Translations under genes and position numbers: made by a program
The notes under the pieces: model-generated
The model's input: only the letters and a program-made list of their open reading frames with translations
The model's database searches: none
Told to the model about the DNA's origin: nothing
Shown here: positions 1 to 10,528 of the stretch, piece after piece
Numbering within the stretch: the stretch's first letter is position 1
How the letters are laid out: each line of letters opens with the position of its first letter
Origin: Cephalopachus bancanus
Lineage: Eukaryota > Chordata > Mammalia > Primates > Tarsiidae
DNA: 64,000 nt
Assembly: GCA_027257055.1 (NCBI GenBank)
Contig: JAPVLO010000232.1
Coordinates: 1,984,001 to 2,048,000 of the forward strand
Reading direction: 5' to 3'

Positions 1-250
1 CAGTAGATAGAGCTAGGAAATATGTAATTAAAGAAAAATATGTAATACATCATGAGTTCATACTGGTATTTTTAATTCAAATTCAGAGTTACAGACTTTT
101 ACTTAACTTCCTCTATTCTTCCACACCAAAAATCCTGGCTCACAATATTTTACAACATTTCTCATTTGATTTTTCCATAACATGTACAACAACAATAGTT
201 TAGGATTTTTTTGGTTTTCTTTTTATTTGGAATTATTTTATAATTTTCTT

Positions 251-546
251 TCTTATTTTTTTGAGTTGGAATCTCACTCTTTCACCCAGAATGGAGTACA
301 GTAGCATGCTCACAGTCACTGTAGCCTACACCTGCTGTGCTAAAGTGATCCTTCCGCCTCAGTTTTCCAAGTTAGCTGAAACTACAGATGCATGCAACCA
401 CACCCGGCTAATTTTTGTGATTTATTGCAGAGACAAGGTCTCACCAAGTTGCCCAGGCTGGCCTCGAACCCCCGGGCGCAGGCAGTCCTCTCTCCTTGGC
501 CTCCCAAAGTGCTGGGATTACAGGCTGAGCTCCTGTGCCCAGCAGA
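251..546 (-). mobile_element. Alu SINE, older subfamily
   Basis: An inverted dimeric Alu with its T-rich tail on the left and the '...TGTGCCCAGC' head on the right. It is flanked by a perfect 12-bp target-site duplication (TSD), TATAATTTTCTT, at 239-250 and 547-558. It keeps the longer 'accaagttgcccaggctgg' form and lacks the derived bases of the young subfamily. Confidence 0.93.
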
Positions 547-993
547 TATAATTTTCTTATAATTATGTAAACTGTTTCATAGTTTCATGTGTTCAGCCAA
601 ATCTCACTTTGATTCCTTTTTCCTCCTCCATATTTCTTTTCTCTCCTTATGGAAAACAGTTGAAATATTTTTATGTCTTATCTTTCTATTACTTGTTTTT
701 CATGTAGGCAAACATGTATATATGTTCATAACCTTTTATTTTTTCATAGATAAAATGTTAGCACATGTTCATAAAAGGTAGGACCTTTTCTTAGATAAAA
801 TGTTAACACACATGTTTTTCTCTACCTAGCCTTTTTCACTTAGCAATGTATCCTGGTGATCACCACACAAGATCATGTCTTTTTGCAGGTGCATAATGTC
901 TATTTGTGAATGTGCCTTAGATTATTTAACCAGATTCCTGCTGATAGCTATTTGACTTTTTCCAGGCTTTTGCTGCTATAAAGATTGTTACAA

Positions 994-1267
994 GCCGGGC
1001 TCGGTGGCTCAGCCTGTAATCCCGCGCCTTTGGGAGGCTGAGGTGAGTGGATTGCCTGAACCCGCGGGTTCGAGACCCGCCTGGGCAGCGAGACCTCATC
1101 TCTACAATAAATCAAAAAAATCAGCTGGGCATGGTAGCGCGTGCCTGTAATTCCGGCTACTCGGAAGGCTGAGGCGGAAGGATCACCGGAGCCCAGCAGG
1201 TCGAGGCTGCGGTGGCCGGGAGCGGCCACTGCACTCCAGTCTGGGCGACAGAGTGAGACTCCAACTC

Positions 1268-1293
<26 letters not shown>
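994..1293 (+). mobile_element. Alu SINE, youngest subfamily (reference copy)
   Basis: Full-length element with a long A-tail and a perfect 14-bp TSD (AAAGATTGTTACAA) at 980-993 and 1294-1307. The Pol III A box (TGGCTCAGCCTG) is at 1005-1016 and the B box (GGTTCGAGACC) at 1067-1077. The B box is the loop of a perfect stem, GCGGG (1064-1068) with CCCGC (1076-1080). A second perfect stem in the right monomer spans 1212-1229. It has lost the 'acttggt' segment after 'CTGGGCA' that older copies carry. Confidence 0.97.
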
Positions 1294-1298
<5 letters not shown>

Positions 1299-2392
1299 TT
1301 GTTACAATGAATAGAACAGTGCATATGTCTTTTGTATTTTTACCAATCTCTCTTTGAGATGCCTAGAATAATGACTTCTGAAAAGATAAATGCATGTGTA
1401 ATTGTGCTAATTATTGACAAATTCACTTCCAGAGGGGTGTGCAGTTTTGCATTCTCTTCAGTAATAAATGATATTGCCTATTTCTCCACAGCCTCACCAA
1501 CAGGATGTTTTGTCAGTCTTTTGGGCTTTTACTAATGTAATAGGTGAGAAAAAGTATCTCAGGGCAGTTGAGTTAACATTTTCTCTTTTGTGAGCAAGAC
1601 TGTTCATCCTCCTAAATAGTTAATGCCATTTTCATAGTTTCCATTTTTAAAATTAGGGAAACTCATACATAATACAATCCATCCTTTTTAGTTTTGGGCT
1701 CTGAATTTTGACAGATGCAATGGGTTGTGTAGCCACCATCACAATCAAAATACAGATTCCATTCATCACCCTTCACGTTCTCCCGAGCTTCTTGGAAGTC
1801 AAGTCTTCCCTTGCGTCCTACAACCACTGAATACTTTCTGTCCCTGTAGTGTTTTTTTGCAGTGTCATATACATGGAATATTACAGTAAGTAGCAGTTTG
1901 AATCTGGCTTCTTTCACTTAGCTCAATGCATTTGAGAATAGCACGTGCATTACTGGCTCATCTCTTTTCAAGACTGGGCAGTGTATCATTCTATGGATAT
2001 ACCACAGTTGGCTTACCCATCCCCCAGCTGAACGGTATTTAGACACAGTCTGGGTTTGGAATATTATGAATCAAGCTGCTATAAAAAAGCTGCAGGTTTT
2101 CTTACAAACATAGGTTTTTATTTCATCTGGGTAAATACATAGGAGTTGGATTGCTGGACTACACAGAAAGAGAATGTTTAACTTTATAAGAAAATGCCAA
2201 ACTATATGTGGATGCGGTGAAAAGGGAACACTTATACATTCTTGGTGGGAGTGTACATTAGCACAACATCTTTGGAAACTGAGATGGAGATTTTTCAAAG
2301 AACTAAAAGTAGATCTATCATTTGATCCAGTAATCCCACTACTATATATCTACCCAAAAGAACAGGTCATTATATTTAAAAAGACACCTGCA

Positions 2393-2681
2393 TGCCGGGC
2401 TCGGTGGCTCAGCCTGTAATCCCGCGCCTTTGGGAGGCTGAGGTGAGTGGATTGCCTGAGCCCGCGGGTTCGAGACCCGCCTGGGCAGCGAGACCTCATC
2501 TCTACAATAAATCAAAAAATCAGCCGGGCATGGTAGTGCAAGCCTGTAATTCCGGCTACTCGGAAGGCTGAGGCGGAAGGATCGCCGGAGCCCAGCAGGT
2601 CGAGGCTGCGGTGGCCGGAAGCGGCCACTGCACTTCAGTCTGGGTGACAGAGTGAGACTCCAACTAAAAAAAAAAAAAAAA
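2393..2681 (+). mobile_element. Alu SINE, youngest subfamily, nested in L1
   Basis: It carries the young-subfamily markers, including the GCGGG/CCCGC stem around the B box and the right-monomer hairpin with loop GAAG. A perfect 15-bp TSD (AAAAAGACACCTGCA) lies at 2378-2392 and 2682-2696. It interrupts the plus-strand L1 of 2204-3152. Confidence 0.97.
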
Positions 2682-2994
2682 AAAAAGACACCTGCAGCCG
2701 CATGATCATTGCAGTGCAACTCACAATTGCAAAGATGTGGAATCAACCTAAATGCCCATCAACAGATCAGTCAATGAAAATGTGGTCTATATACACCATG
2801 AAATACTATTCAGCCATCCAAAAGGATAAAATCATGTCTTTTGCTGCAACCTGGATGGAACTGGAGAACATCATCCTAAGTGAACTAACTCAGGAACAGA
2901 AAACCAAACACCACATGTTCTCATTTGTAAGTGGGAGCTAAACTAAGAATCTGCAAAGGCAGAGAGATGGTGTCATGGACACTGGAGACTCAGA

Positions 2995-3017
2995 GGGGGA
3001 GGGGGAAGGGTAGAGGG
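2995..3017 (+). other. G-quadruplex-type motif in L1 3' UTR
   Basis: Four G-runs (GGGGG-A-GGGGG-AA-GGG-TAGA-GGG) with loops of 1-4 bases meet the usual G4 pattern. They sit in the polypurine segment typical of L1 3' UTRs. The related copy near 9487-9508 has a longer last loop and does not meet the pattern. Confidence 0.7.
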
Positions 3018-3375
3018 ATGAAAAATCACCTATGAGTACAATGTGCACAGGTGGGTACACTTAAAGCTCAGACTTCTTTGTCGTTGTACAATGCAACCAT
3101 GTAACCAAAAGCAGTTAGTACCCTCTAAAACTACTGGAATAAAGAAAGAGAAAAGAAAATGCCAAACTGTTGTAAAGTGACTATTTCAGGATTTGGGGGG
3201 TTTATTTGTCTTTTTGTCATTGTAATAGGTGTGCAGTGGTATGTCCCTGTGGTTTTAGTTTGCATTTTCCTAGTGACTAAAAGATGCTAAGCATCTTTTC
3301 AACGGTTTTTCTGACATCTGTCTATCTTCTCTGGTGAAATGTATGTTTAAATATTTTGCATTAAAAAAAATTGGG

Positions 3376-3661
3376 CCGGGCTTGGTGGCTCAGCCTGTAA
3401 TCCCGCGCCTTTGGGAGGCTGAGGTGAGTGGATTGCCTGAGCCCGCGGGTTCGAGACCCGCCTGGGCAGGCGAGACCTCATCTCTACAATAAATCAAAAA
3501 ATTAGCAGGGCGTGGTAGCGCACGCCTGTAGTTCCGGCTGCTCGGAAGGCTGAGGCGGAAGGATCGCCGGAGCCCAGCAGGTCGAGGCTGTGGTGGCCCG
3601 GAGCGGCCACTGCACTCCAGTCTGGGCGACAGAGTGAGACTCCAACTCAAAAAAAAAAAAA
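3376..3661 (+). mobile_element. Alu SINE, youngest subfamily
   Basis: Inserted in the old minus-strand L1 with a 13-bp TSD (AAAAAAAATTGGG) at 3363-3375 and 3662-3674. It has a perfect GCGGG/CCCGC stem around the B box. The right-monomer hairpin is 6 bp here because one G has become C. Confidence 0.95.
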
Positions 3662-4605
3662 AAAAAAAATTGGGTTGTTTGTTTGATTATTGCTGAGCTT
3701 TATATATTTTAGATGCAAGTCTTTTATCAGGTGTGTGATTTGCGAATATTTTCTCCCAGTATGTGACTTCCACTTTCACTCTGTATAGTATGCTTCATAA
3801 AGCAAAATGTTTTACATTTTGAAAAAGTTTCATTTATTAATTTTCTCCCAAGGATTGTGCTTTTGGTGTTAAGACATTATTGTGTAATCTAAGGTCACAA
3901 AGATTTTGTCTTATGTTTTATTCTAGAAGTTTTATGCTTCTAGTTCTTGCATTTATGTCTGTTGCTGATTTTGTACATGGTGCAATGTATAAATCACAGT
4001 TCTTTTATTTTAATATGAGTATCCAGTTGTTCTAGCAGCGTTTGTTGAAAAGACCATTCTTTTGCCACTGAATTACCTTTGCACCTTTGTTAAAATCGGT
4101 TCAGCCCCTATGTGGAAATTTATTTCTGGGCTCTACTTATTTTACTGATCTACATGTCTATATTTCCTTCAATGCCACACTGACTTAATTCCAAGAACTT
4201 ATGGTAAATGTGGAAATCAAGTAATATAAATCTTCCAACTTTGTTCTTCTTTTCCAGAACTGTTTTGGCTATTCTATTTTCTTTGCCTTTCTGCATAAAT
4301 TTTAGAATTTGTTCATGGAGTCATACAAAAAATTATGCTGGGATTTTATTGGAATTATGTTAAATCACTAGATAAGTTTGGTAAGAACTGTCAAGCTACC
4401 AATATTGAGTCTTCCAATCCATGAACATATATGTCCTCCATTTATTTAGTTCATTGTCTTTCATGTGTTTGTGGTTTTTAGCTGCACTTATTTGGTAAGA
4501 TTTATATCTAAGTATTTCATGTGTCTTGTTGTGCTTGCAAACGGCACTTAAAAATTTAATTTCTAATTTCTGTTAATAGTATTTACAAATAGATTGATTT
4601 TGCAG

Positions 4606-4904
4606 CTGGACATGGTGGCTCTCTCCTGTAACCCCAGCACTTTAGGAGGTGGAGGTCAGAGGATTGCCTGGGTTCAGAGATTTGAGACCAGCCCGAGCAA
4701 CTTGTTGAGCCCTCATCTCTACAATAAATAAAAAAGTTAGCTAGGTGTGGTGACACATGCCTGTGGTTTCAGCTACTTGGAAAGCTCAGATAGAAAGATC
4801 ACCTGAGCCCAGTAGATGGAGGCTGCAGTGGCCATGAGTGTGCCACTGCACTCCAGCCTGGGGACAGAGTGACACTCCAACTCAAAAAAAAAAAAAAAAA
4901 AAAA
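4606..4904 (+). mobile_element. Alu SINE, older subfamily
   Basis: Dimeric Alu with a 20-base A-tail and an imperfect TSD (gattgattttgcag / gatgtattttgcag) around 4592-4605 and 4905-4918. It keeps 'CAACTTGTTGAG', so it predates the derived subfamily. Confidence 0.92.
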
Positions 4905-5130
4905 GATGTATTTTGCAGACTGACCCTGTATTCTGCAACCTTGCAAACTTTCATTATTTCGGGTAGGTTTTGGTTGATAATTTGCTCCAAAAACTGTTAA
5001 TGTTGATAGTAAAGAGAGAAAATTCCTTCCTCTCCAAGCTGTATGCTTTTAATTTTATTGCCTTTTATATTTCTTAGGGCTTCCAGTATGATATTGGATA
5101 GGAGTGGTGAGAATGGACATCTTTGCCTAA

Positions 5131-5174
5131 TTTCTGTCTAAGAGTAAAAGCATTTCTGTCTAGGAGTAAAAGCA
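5131..5174. repeat. 22-bp tandem duplication in old L1
   Basis: Two adjacent copies of a 22-bp unit beginning 'tttctgtcta' (5131-5152 and 5153-5174) with one mismatch (A/G). This is a small local duplication inside the minus-strand L1. Confidence 0.85.
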
Positions 5175-5618
5175 TTTGATCTTTCACCATTAAAATATGA
5201 TACATGAAGTCTTTTACCATCATGCATGTCACTGGCTGTAGAGTTTTGATGATGCCATGTGTCAAGTTGAAAACGCTTTTTGCTATTCCTAATTTGCTGA
5301 AATTTTAAAAAATAATAAATGGATGTTGAATTTTGTCAAAGGCTTTTTCTGTTAAGATGATTTACTCTATGGATATGAAGAACTGCATTGATTCATTTTG
5401 GATTGTTGAGCTATCCTTGCATTTCTTGGACAAACTAATTTAATTAAGATGAATTATCCTTTTGATAATTTAGAATTTGACATGACAATATTTTGTTAGA
5501 GATGCTTGAAGGTGAGCTCATTGATTTAAGATCTTTTTTGCTTTTCAAATATACACGTTTAGAGCCTATGTGCACTGTCTCAACTGTTTTCCACAAATTT
5601 TGATATGCTGTGTTTTTA

Positions 5619-5905
5619 AATTTTTTTTGAATCAGAGTCTCACTCTGTCACCCAGAATGGAGTGCAGTGGCATACTCATGGTCACTGCAGCTTTGACCTG
5701 CTGGGCTCAGGCGATCCTTCTGCCTCAGCCTTCCAAGTACCTGAAACTGTAGGCGCACACCACCACGCCTGGCTAATTTTTTGATTTATTGCAGAGACGA
5801 AGTCTCACCAAGTTGCACAGGCTGGTCTCTAGTCCCTAGACTCAGGCCTCTTGCCTTGGCCTCCCAAAGTGCTGGGATTACAGGCTTGAGCCACCATGCC
5901 CAGCC
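5619..5905 (-). mobile_element. Alu SINE, older subfamily
   Basis: Inverted Alu in the old L1. An 18-bp TSD with one mismatch (tgatatgctgtgttttta / tgatatgttgtgttttta) is at 5601-5618 and 5906-5923. Confidence 0.94.
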
Positions 5906-6110
5906 TGATATGTTGTGTTTTTATTTTCATTTAAGTCTAAATATTTTCTCATTTTCTTTGCGATTTTCTTTTTTAACTAGTGGATGTTTCAGAAGTATGT
6001 TGTTTAACTTCCAAACACTACCGTATTATCTATTTGTAGTTTTATTCCATTATGGCCCTATGACATATTTTATTTCAATTCTTTCAAGAATTCTTATCCT
6101 AGAATTCCCC

Positions 6111-6739
6111 TTCCCCAGGCCTGCATCACAAGGGAGGTTCTCCAGGGATTTTTGCCTGCTCCCAGTAGTTCTTGTGTGTAGTCAGCATAGGGAAGAAAGC
6201 CTGCCAGGGGTGTGACTCTTTTGTGTCTGAAGTTCTCAGAGCTTATATTTCTCACACCAGCTCACCACTTGGTCCTTGAAATTAATTAGACACATTGGCT
6301 GGATTTGTCTTATCTGCTCATGTGGCATATGAGAGTATCTGCCCCAGGGCTCATGCCCCATGTATTCTTGGAGGTCCCCGACTTTCCCTGGTAGCTCAAC
6401 TGTCCAGTGGGCTCAAGGAAACTTGTGTAGATGGCTTGGGGATTTCAATGGTGAATGTCGGAGGATGTTCTGTCCAACCTTCTGTATCCTTTAGAGGCCT
6501 GAAGTCCTTCCATCTCTTGTTCTATAAACTGTCCCCATCTCTTTTTCGTTTTTCCATGGGGTTGTTTTCTACCAATATGTCTTCTGCTTTTTAAATTCTT
6601 TTTAGATTGTTTTAACTGCTGTTAAATCCACCCTCTGAGTTTTAAAGTATAATTAATATTTAATTCCGAGATTTCAGCTTTATTATTTTTTAAACCTGGT
6701 TGGCTGTTTTGCAAATAGTTTTCTGTTAGCCTGTGGGGT
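6111..6739. other. No recognised feature
   Basis: A/T-rich sequence with no gene or repeat that I can name. It may include very old L1 sequence continuing from the left. Open frames of up to about 100 codons show no recognisable domain. Confidence 0.4.
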
Positions 6740-7046
6740 TTTTTTTGTTTTTTTTTTTTGAGTTGGAGTCTCACTTTTTTTTTTTTTTTTTTTAGACTGG
6801 AGTGCAGTGGCTGCTCCCGGCCACGGCAGCCTTGACCTACTGGGCTCAGGCGATCCTTTCGCCTCAGCCTTCCGAGTAGCCGGAATTACAGGCGCGCACT
6901 ATCATGCCCGGCTGATTTTTGATTTATTGTAGAGATGAGGTCTCGCCAAGTTGCCCAGGTGGGTCTCAAACCCACGGGCTCAGGCAATCCACTAACCTCA
7001 GCCTCCCAAAGGCACGGGATTACAGGCTGAGCCACCGAGCCCGGCT
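6740..7046 (-). mobile_element. Alu SINE, young, with extra internal poly-T
   Basis: Inverted Alu with most young-subfamily markers. The usual 'tctgtcgccc' next to the tail is replaced by a second T-run (about 6775-6794), so the element has two A-tails in its own orientation. On the element strand the B-box stem is GTGGG/CCCAC, fully paired. Confidence 0.9.
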
Positions 7047-7568
7047 GGGTCTTTTTTTTTTTAAAGCTTATCTTTTATCTCTTTAAATAAAGAACACATG
7101 ATTATTTTATAATCTAACACTATAATTTCAATATACGATGCCTTTGCAGGTTTGTTTCTGCTTCAAGACGTTTCTACTTATTTTTATTTATGGTGCTTTG
7201 CTCCCTTTTGTGCTTGGTTATTTTTTACTATAAGCTACACTTTTTTATGGGTAATTATTTGTGATATTTCTTTGATATCTAGAATATAGGTTCATTTTTC
7301 TGGAGGATTTTGTTTGACCTCTTTCTCATGCTTAAGGACATTACTGGTACTGACCCTATTTAAGCTGAATTCATTGTTTGGGTATTTGGACCATCCAAAA
7401 GGGCTAAAAAATCTGACCCGTGGTTACAATTTTTCTGTAATAGAGTCGCTTATGTTTTAGTTCCTGCTTTCCTCCGTGCTAAGGTAAATTTTCATGTAGT
7501 CCCTGGTAGTTTTTTTGGGGTGGGGGGCATTCAGGCTTATCTATGCTTAATACATATTTGTTTAAATT
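7047..7568. other. A/T-rich sequence, possibly very old L1
   Basis: T-rich segments such as 'tgctttgctcccttttgtgc' resemble minus-strand old L1/HAL1 sequence, but I cannot place them firmly. No gene is seen. Confidence 0.3.
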
Positions 7569-7822
7569 TCAAGATGAGGTCTTGCTCTGTTGCCCAGGCT
7601 AGGGTGCAGTGGCATGATCATAGCTCACTGAAGCCTCAAAGTCCTGGGTTCAAGTGATCCTTCCACCTCAGCCTCCTGAGTAACTAGGATTACAGGGTGT
7701 GCCACTGCAGAATAAAGTCTTGCTATGTTGCCCAAGTTGGTCTTGAAGTCCTGGTCTCAAGTAATCCTCCTGTCTTGGCCTCCCAAAATGCTGGGACTAC
7801 AGGTATGAGTCACTGGGCTTTA
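7569..7822 (-). mobile_element. Alu SINE, old (J-like)
   Basis: Inverted and diverged Alu: 'cttgctctgttgcccaggct' at the left, 'tcccaaaatgctgggactac' at the right. It has the ancestral right-monomer form and no clear TSD. Confidence 0.85.
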
Positions 7823-7949
7823 TATCTTAAGGGTATATAGCATTTTGGGTTCCCAAACTTATGGGAAGAGGTCTACTATGAGATTCCCCATGTTGGGCAG
7901 GTTTTGGGCTTTGTAAAAAAAATCTCTCAAGCCTCATGAGGCTGAGTAA

Positions 7950-9602
7950 ATTTAAGACTGAAGTCATGATACTGGTACTAGAGCATATGCATGGACCAAT
8001 GGAACAGAATTGAGAATCCAAAAATAAGCCCGAATACCCACAACCAACTTTGGTTGCTTTGACAAAGCAGACAAAGACATATACTGGGGAAAGGACACCC
8101 TATTCAACAAATAGTGCTGGGAAAAGTGGGTAGCCACATGCAGAAAAATGAAATTTGATTCTTTTCTCTCCTTGTATACAAAAATTAACTAAAGATGAGT
8201 TAAAGACTTAAATGTCAGACCTGAAACCATAAAAATCCTAGAAGGAAATCCAGGAAAAACTCTTCTGGACATTTGCCTAGGCAAAGAATTTATGACTAAA
8301 ACCCTAGAAACAAGTGCAACTAAAACAAAAATAAATAAATGGGGCTTCATTAAACTAAAAAACTTCAGCACAGCAAAATAAATAATTAACAGAGCAAACA
8401 GGCAACCTACAGAATGGGAGAGGATATTTGCAAACTATAGATCTGAAAAAGGGCTATTCTCCAGAATCTACAAAGAATTTAGGCAAATTAGCAAGAAAAA
8501 AGCAAATGACCCTGTTACAAAATGGGCAAATGACATGAACAGACATCTCTCAAAAGAAGGGATATAAGCTGGGCTTGGTGGCTCAGCCTGTAATCCTGCA
8601 CCTTGAGAGGTTGAGGTGAGTGGATTGCCTGAGCCCGTGGGTTCAAGACCCACCTGGGCAACTTGGTGAGACCTCATCTCTACAATAAATAAAAAAATTA
8701 GCCGGGTGTGGTAGCATGCTCCTGTAATTCCGGCTACTCGGAAGGCTGAGGTGGAAGGATCGCTGGAGCCCAGCAGGTTGAGGCTGCAGTGGCCGGGAGT
8801 GGCCACTGCACTCCAGTCTGGGTGACAGAGTGAGACTCCAACTCAGAAAAAAAAAAAAGAAGGGATATAAATGGCCAACAAACACGAAAACATGCCCCAT
8901 ATCACCATCATCAGGGAAATGCAAATTAAAACCACCATGAGATACCACCTTACATCAGTCAGAATGACCATTATTAAAAAAATTAAAAAACAGTAGATGC
9001 TGACACGGATGCAGAGAAAAGGGAACCCTTATACACTGCTGGTGGGAGTGTAAATTAGTACAGCCTCTATGAAGATTGGTATTTCTAAAAGAACTAAAAG
9101 TAGATCTACCATTTGTCCCAGCAATCTCACTACTAGATATCTACTCAAAAGAACAGAGGTCATTATATTTAAAAAGACATCTGTAGCCACGTGTTCATTG
9201 CAGCACAATTTGCAATTGCAAGATGTGGAATCAACCTAAAAGCCCATCAACAGATCAGTGTAAATGAAAATGTGGTCTATATACACCATAGAATACAACT
9301 CAGCCCTCCAAAAGGATGAAATCATGTCTTTTGCAGCAACCTGGATGGAACTGGAGAACATCATCCTAAGTGAACTAACTCAGGAACAGAAAACCAGACA
9401 CTGAATATTCTCACTATAAGTGGAAGCTAAACTTAGGACCTGCAAAGGCATAGAGATGGTATCACGGACACTGGAGACTCAGAAGGGGGAGGGGAAGAAG
9501 TGGAGGGACTGAGAATCACCCATTGGGGACAATGTACACAGGTAGGAGTGGAGGGTGCACTTAAAGCCTTGACCAAAAGCTACTTGCACCTCCAAAGCTA
9601 TT
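7950..9602 (+). mobile_element. L1 3' part (end of ORF2 plus 3' UTR)
   Basis: Sense L1 running from the reverse-transcriptase C-terminal part ('gcatggaccaatggaacaga', 'gggaaaggacaccctattca') through the ORF2 end ('gtgggagtgtaaattagta') into a purine-rich 3' UTR. Frameshifts and stops have destroyed ORF2. The last ~600 bp match the L1 at 2204-3152, giving direct repeats about 6 kb apart. An Alu at 8568-8854 interrupts it and another sits at its 3' end. The 5' boundary is approximate. Confidence 0.9.
8568..8854 (+). mobile_element. Alu SINE, intermediate subfamily
   Basis: Perfect 16-bp TSD (AAAAGAAGGGATATAA) at 8552-8567 and 8855-8870. The B-box arm reads GTGGG-TTCAAGA-CCCAC (fully paired), yet it still has 'CAACTTGGTGAGACC'. 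It therefore sits between old and young copies. Confidence 0.96.
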
Positions 9603-9614
9603 GAAAGGAAAAAA

Positions 9615-9910
9615 TAAGCCGGGTTCGGTGGCTCAGCCTATAATCCCGTGCCTTTGGGAGGCTGAGGTGAGTGGATTGCCTGAGCCTGCGGGTTCGAGAC
9701 CCGCCTGGGCAGCGAGACCTCAACTCTACAATAAATCAAAAAATCAGCCGGGTGTGGTAGCGCATGCCTGTAATTCGGGCTACTTGGAAGGCTGCGGTGG
9801 AAGGATCGCCGGAGCCCAGCAGGCGAGGCTGCGGTGGCCGGGAGTGGCCACTGCACTCCAGTCTGGGCAACAGAGTGAGACTCCAACTCAAAAAAAAAAA
9901 AAAAAAAAAA
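9615..9910 (+). mobile_element. Alu SINE, youngest subfamily
   Basis: TSD GAAAGGAAAAAA at 9603-9614 and 9911-9922. It has a perfect GCGGG/CCCGC B-box stem and inserted at the A-rich 3' end of the L1 at 7950-9602. Confidence 0.94.
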
Positions 9911-10183
9911 GAAAGGAAAAAAAATACACAGAAAGAAGTTATTTTGTTTGACAAATGTCCTCAAGGCAAATGTAACTTCAGGATTCTTGGTTTTTTTTCA
10001 CCATGTAGATTTTGATCAGGTAATTCCCTAGTTTTCAGCTCTTTGAGAAAGAAAATTAAACAACTTTTTATCTAGCGTTTTTAGTTTATTTTTTCTTTTT
10101 AGAAGAAAAAAATATATCAAAGTTTCTTGCAAGCTTTTGTATTAGAAACAATAGATTTCAGTGAACTTTAAAATTTAATAATG

Positions 10184-10466
10184 GCTGGACGCGGTGGCTC
10201 AAGCCTGTAATCCCAGCACTTTGGGATGCTGAGGCAAGAGGATTGCCTGAGCCCTGGGTTTGAGACCAGCCTGGGCAACATGGTGAGACCTTGTTTCTAC
10301 AATAAATCGAAAAATTATCCAAGCATGGTATCGCATGCCTATAGTACTGGCTACTTGGAAGGTTGAGGTGGTAGGATAGCCAGGGCCCAGCAGGTTGAGG
10401 CTGAGGTGGCCGTGAGTGTGCCACTGCACTACAGTCTGGGCGACAGAGTGAGACTCCAACTAAAAA
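10184..10466 (+). mobile_element. Alu SINE, older subfamily
   Basis: Perfect 14-bp TSD (AAAATTTAATAATG) at 10170-10183 and 10467-10480. The B-box region reads CTGGG-TTTGAGA-CCAGC, which does not pair along its length. This is a useful ancestral comparison for the young subfamily. Confidence 0.96.
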
Positions 10467-10528
10467 AAAATTTAATAATGATATTATCTCTTTATAGAAA
10501 TTTAATCACTTAAAAAAATCTTGTTCTT

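Larger units (their letters stand above)
2204..3152 (+). mobile_element. 5'-truncated L1 3' end inserted in older L1
   Basis: Sense L1: the last part of ORF2 ('ggtgggagtgtacattag', 'caacctggatggaactggag') followed by a 3' UTR with a G-rich tract and an A-rich end. It is flanked by a perfect 16-bp TSD (AAGAAAATGCCAAACT) at 2188-2203 and 3153-3168, and the host L1 resumes exactly there. The 949 bp include a later Alu at 2393-2681. The same L1 lineage recurs at 7950-9602. Confidence 0.95.
559..6110 (-). mobile_element. Old L1 (L1M-type) ORF2/3' part, fragmented
   Basis: Between the younger insertions the + strand reads as the reverse complement of the L1 3' UTR and 3' part of ORF2, in the order expected for one minus-strand copy. 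Typical stretches are 'aataggtgtgcagtggtat' near 3225, 'ggattgtgcttttggtgtt' near 3850, 'gttgaaaagaccattctttt' near 4045, 'gagtcttccaatccatgaac' near 4408 and 'tgaattttgtcaaaggcttt' near 5328. Pieces are about 559-979, 1308-2203, 3153-3375, 3675-4605, 4919-5618 and 5924-6110. It is heavily mutated and codes for nothing. The ends are approximate, and the part before 1600 is the least certain. Confidence 0.8.

Noticed and set aside
1064..1080. T-arm-like hairpin taken as part of a tRNA gene
   Set aside because: No acceptor, D or anticodon arm is present around it. It is the B-box region of an Alu, repeated across the window.
2342..2746. Many frames of 60-134 codons sharing '[14 protein letters not shown]' and '[18 protein letters not shown]'
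   Set aside because: Antisense translations of Alu. They recur wherever an Alu lies and carry no independent coding evidence.
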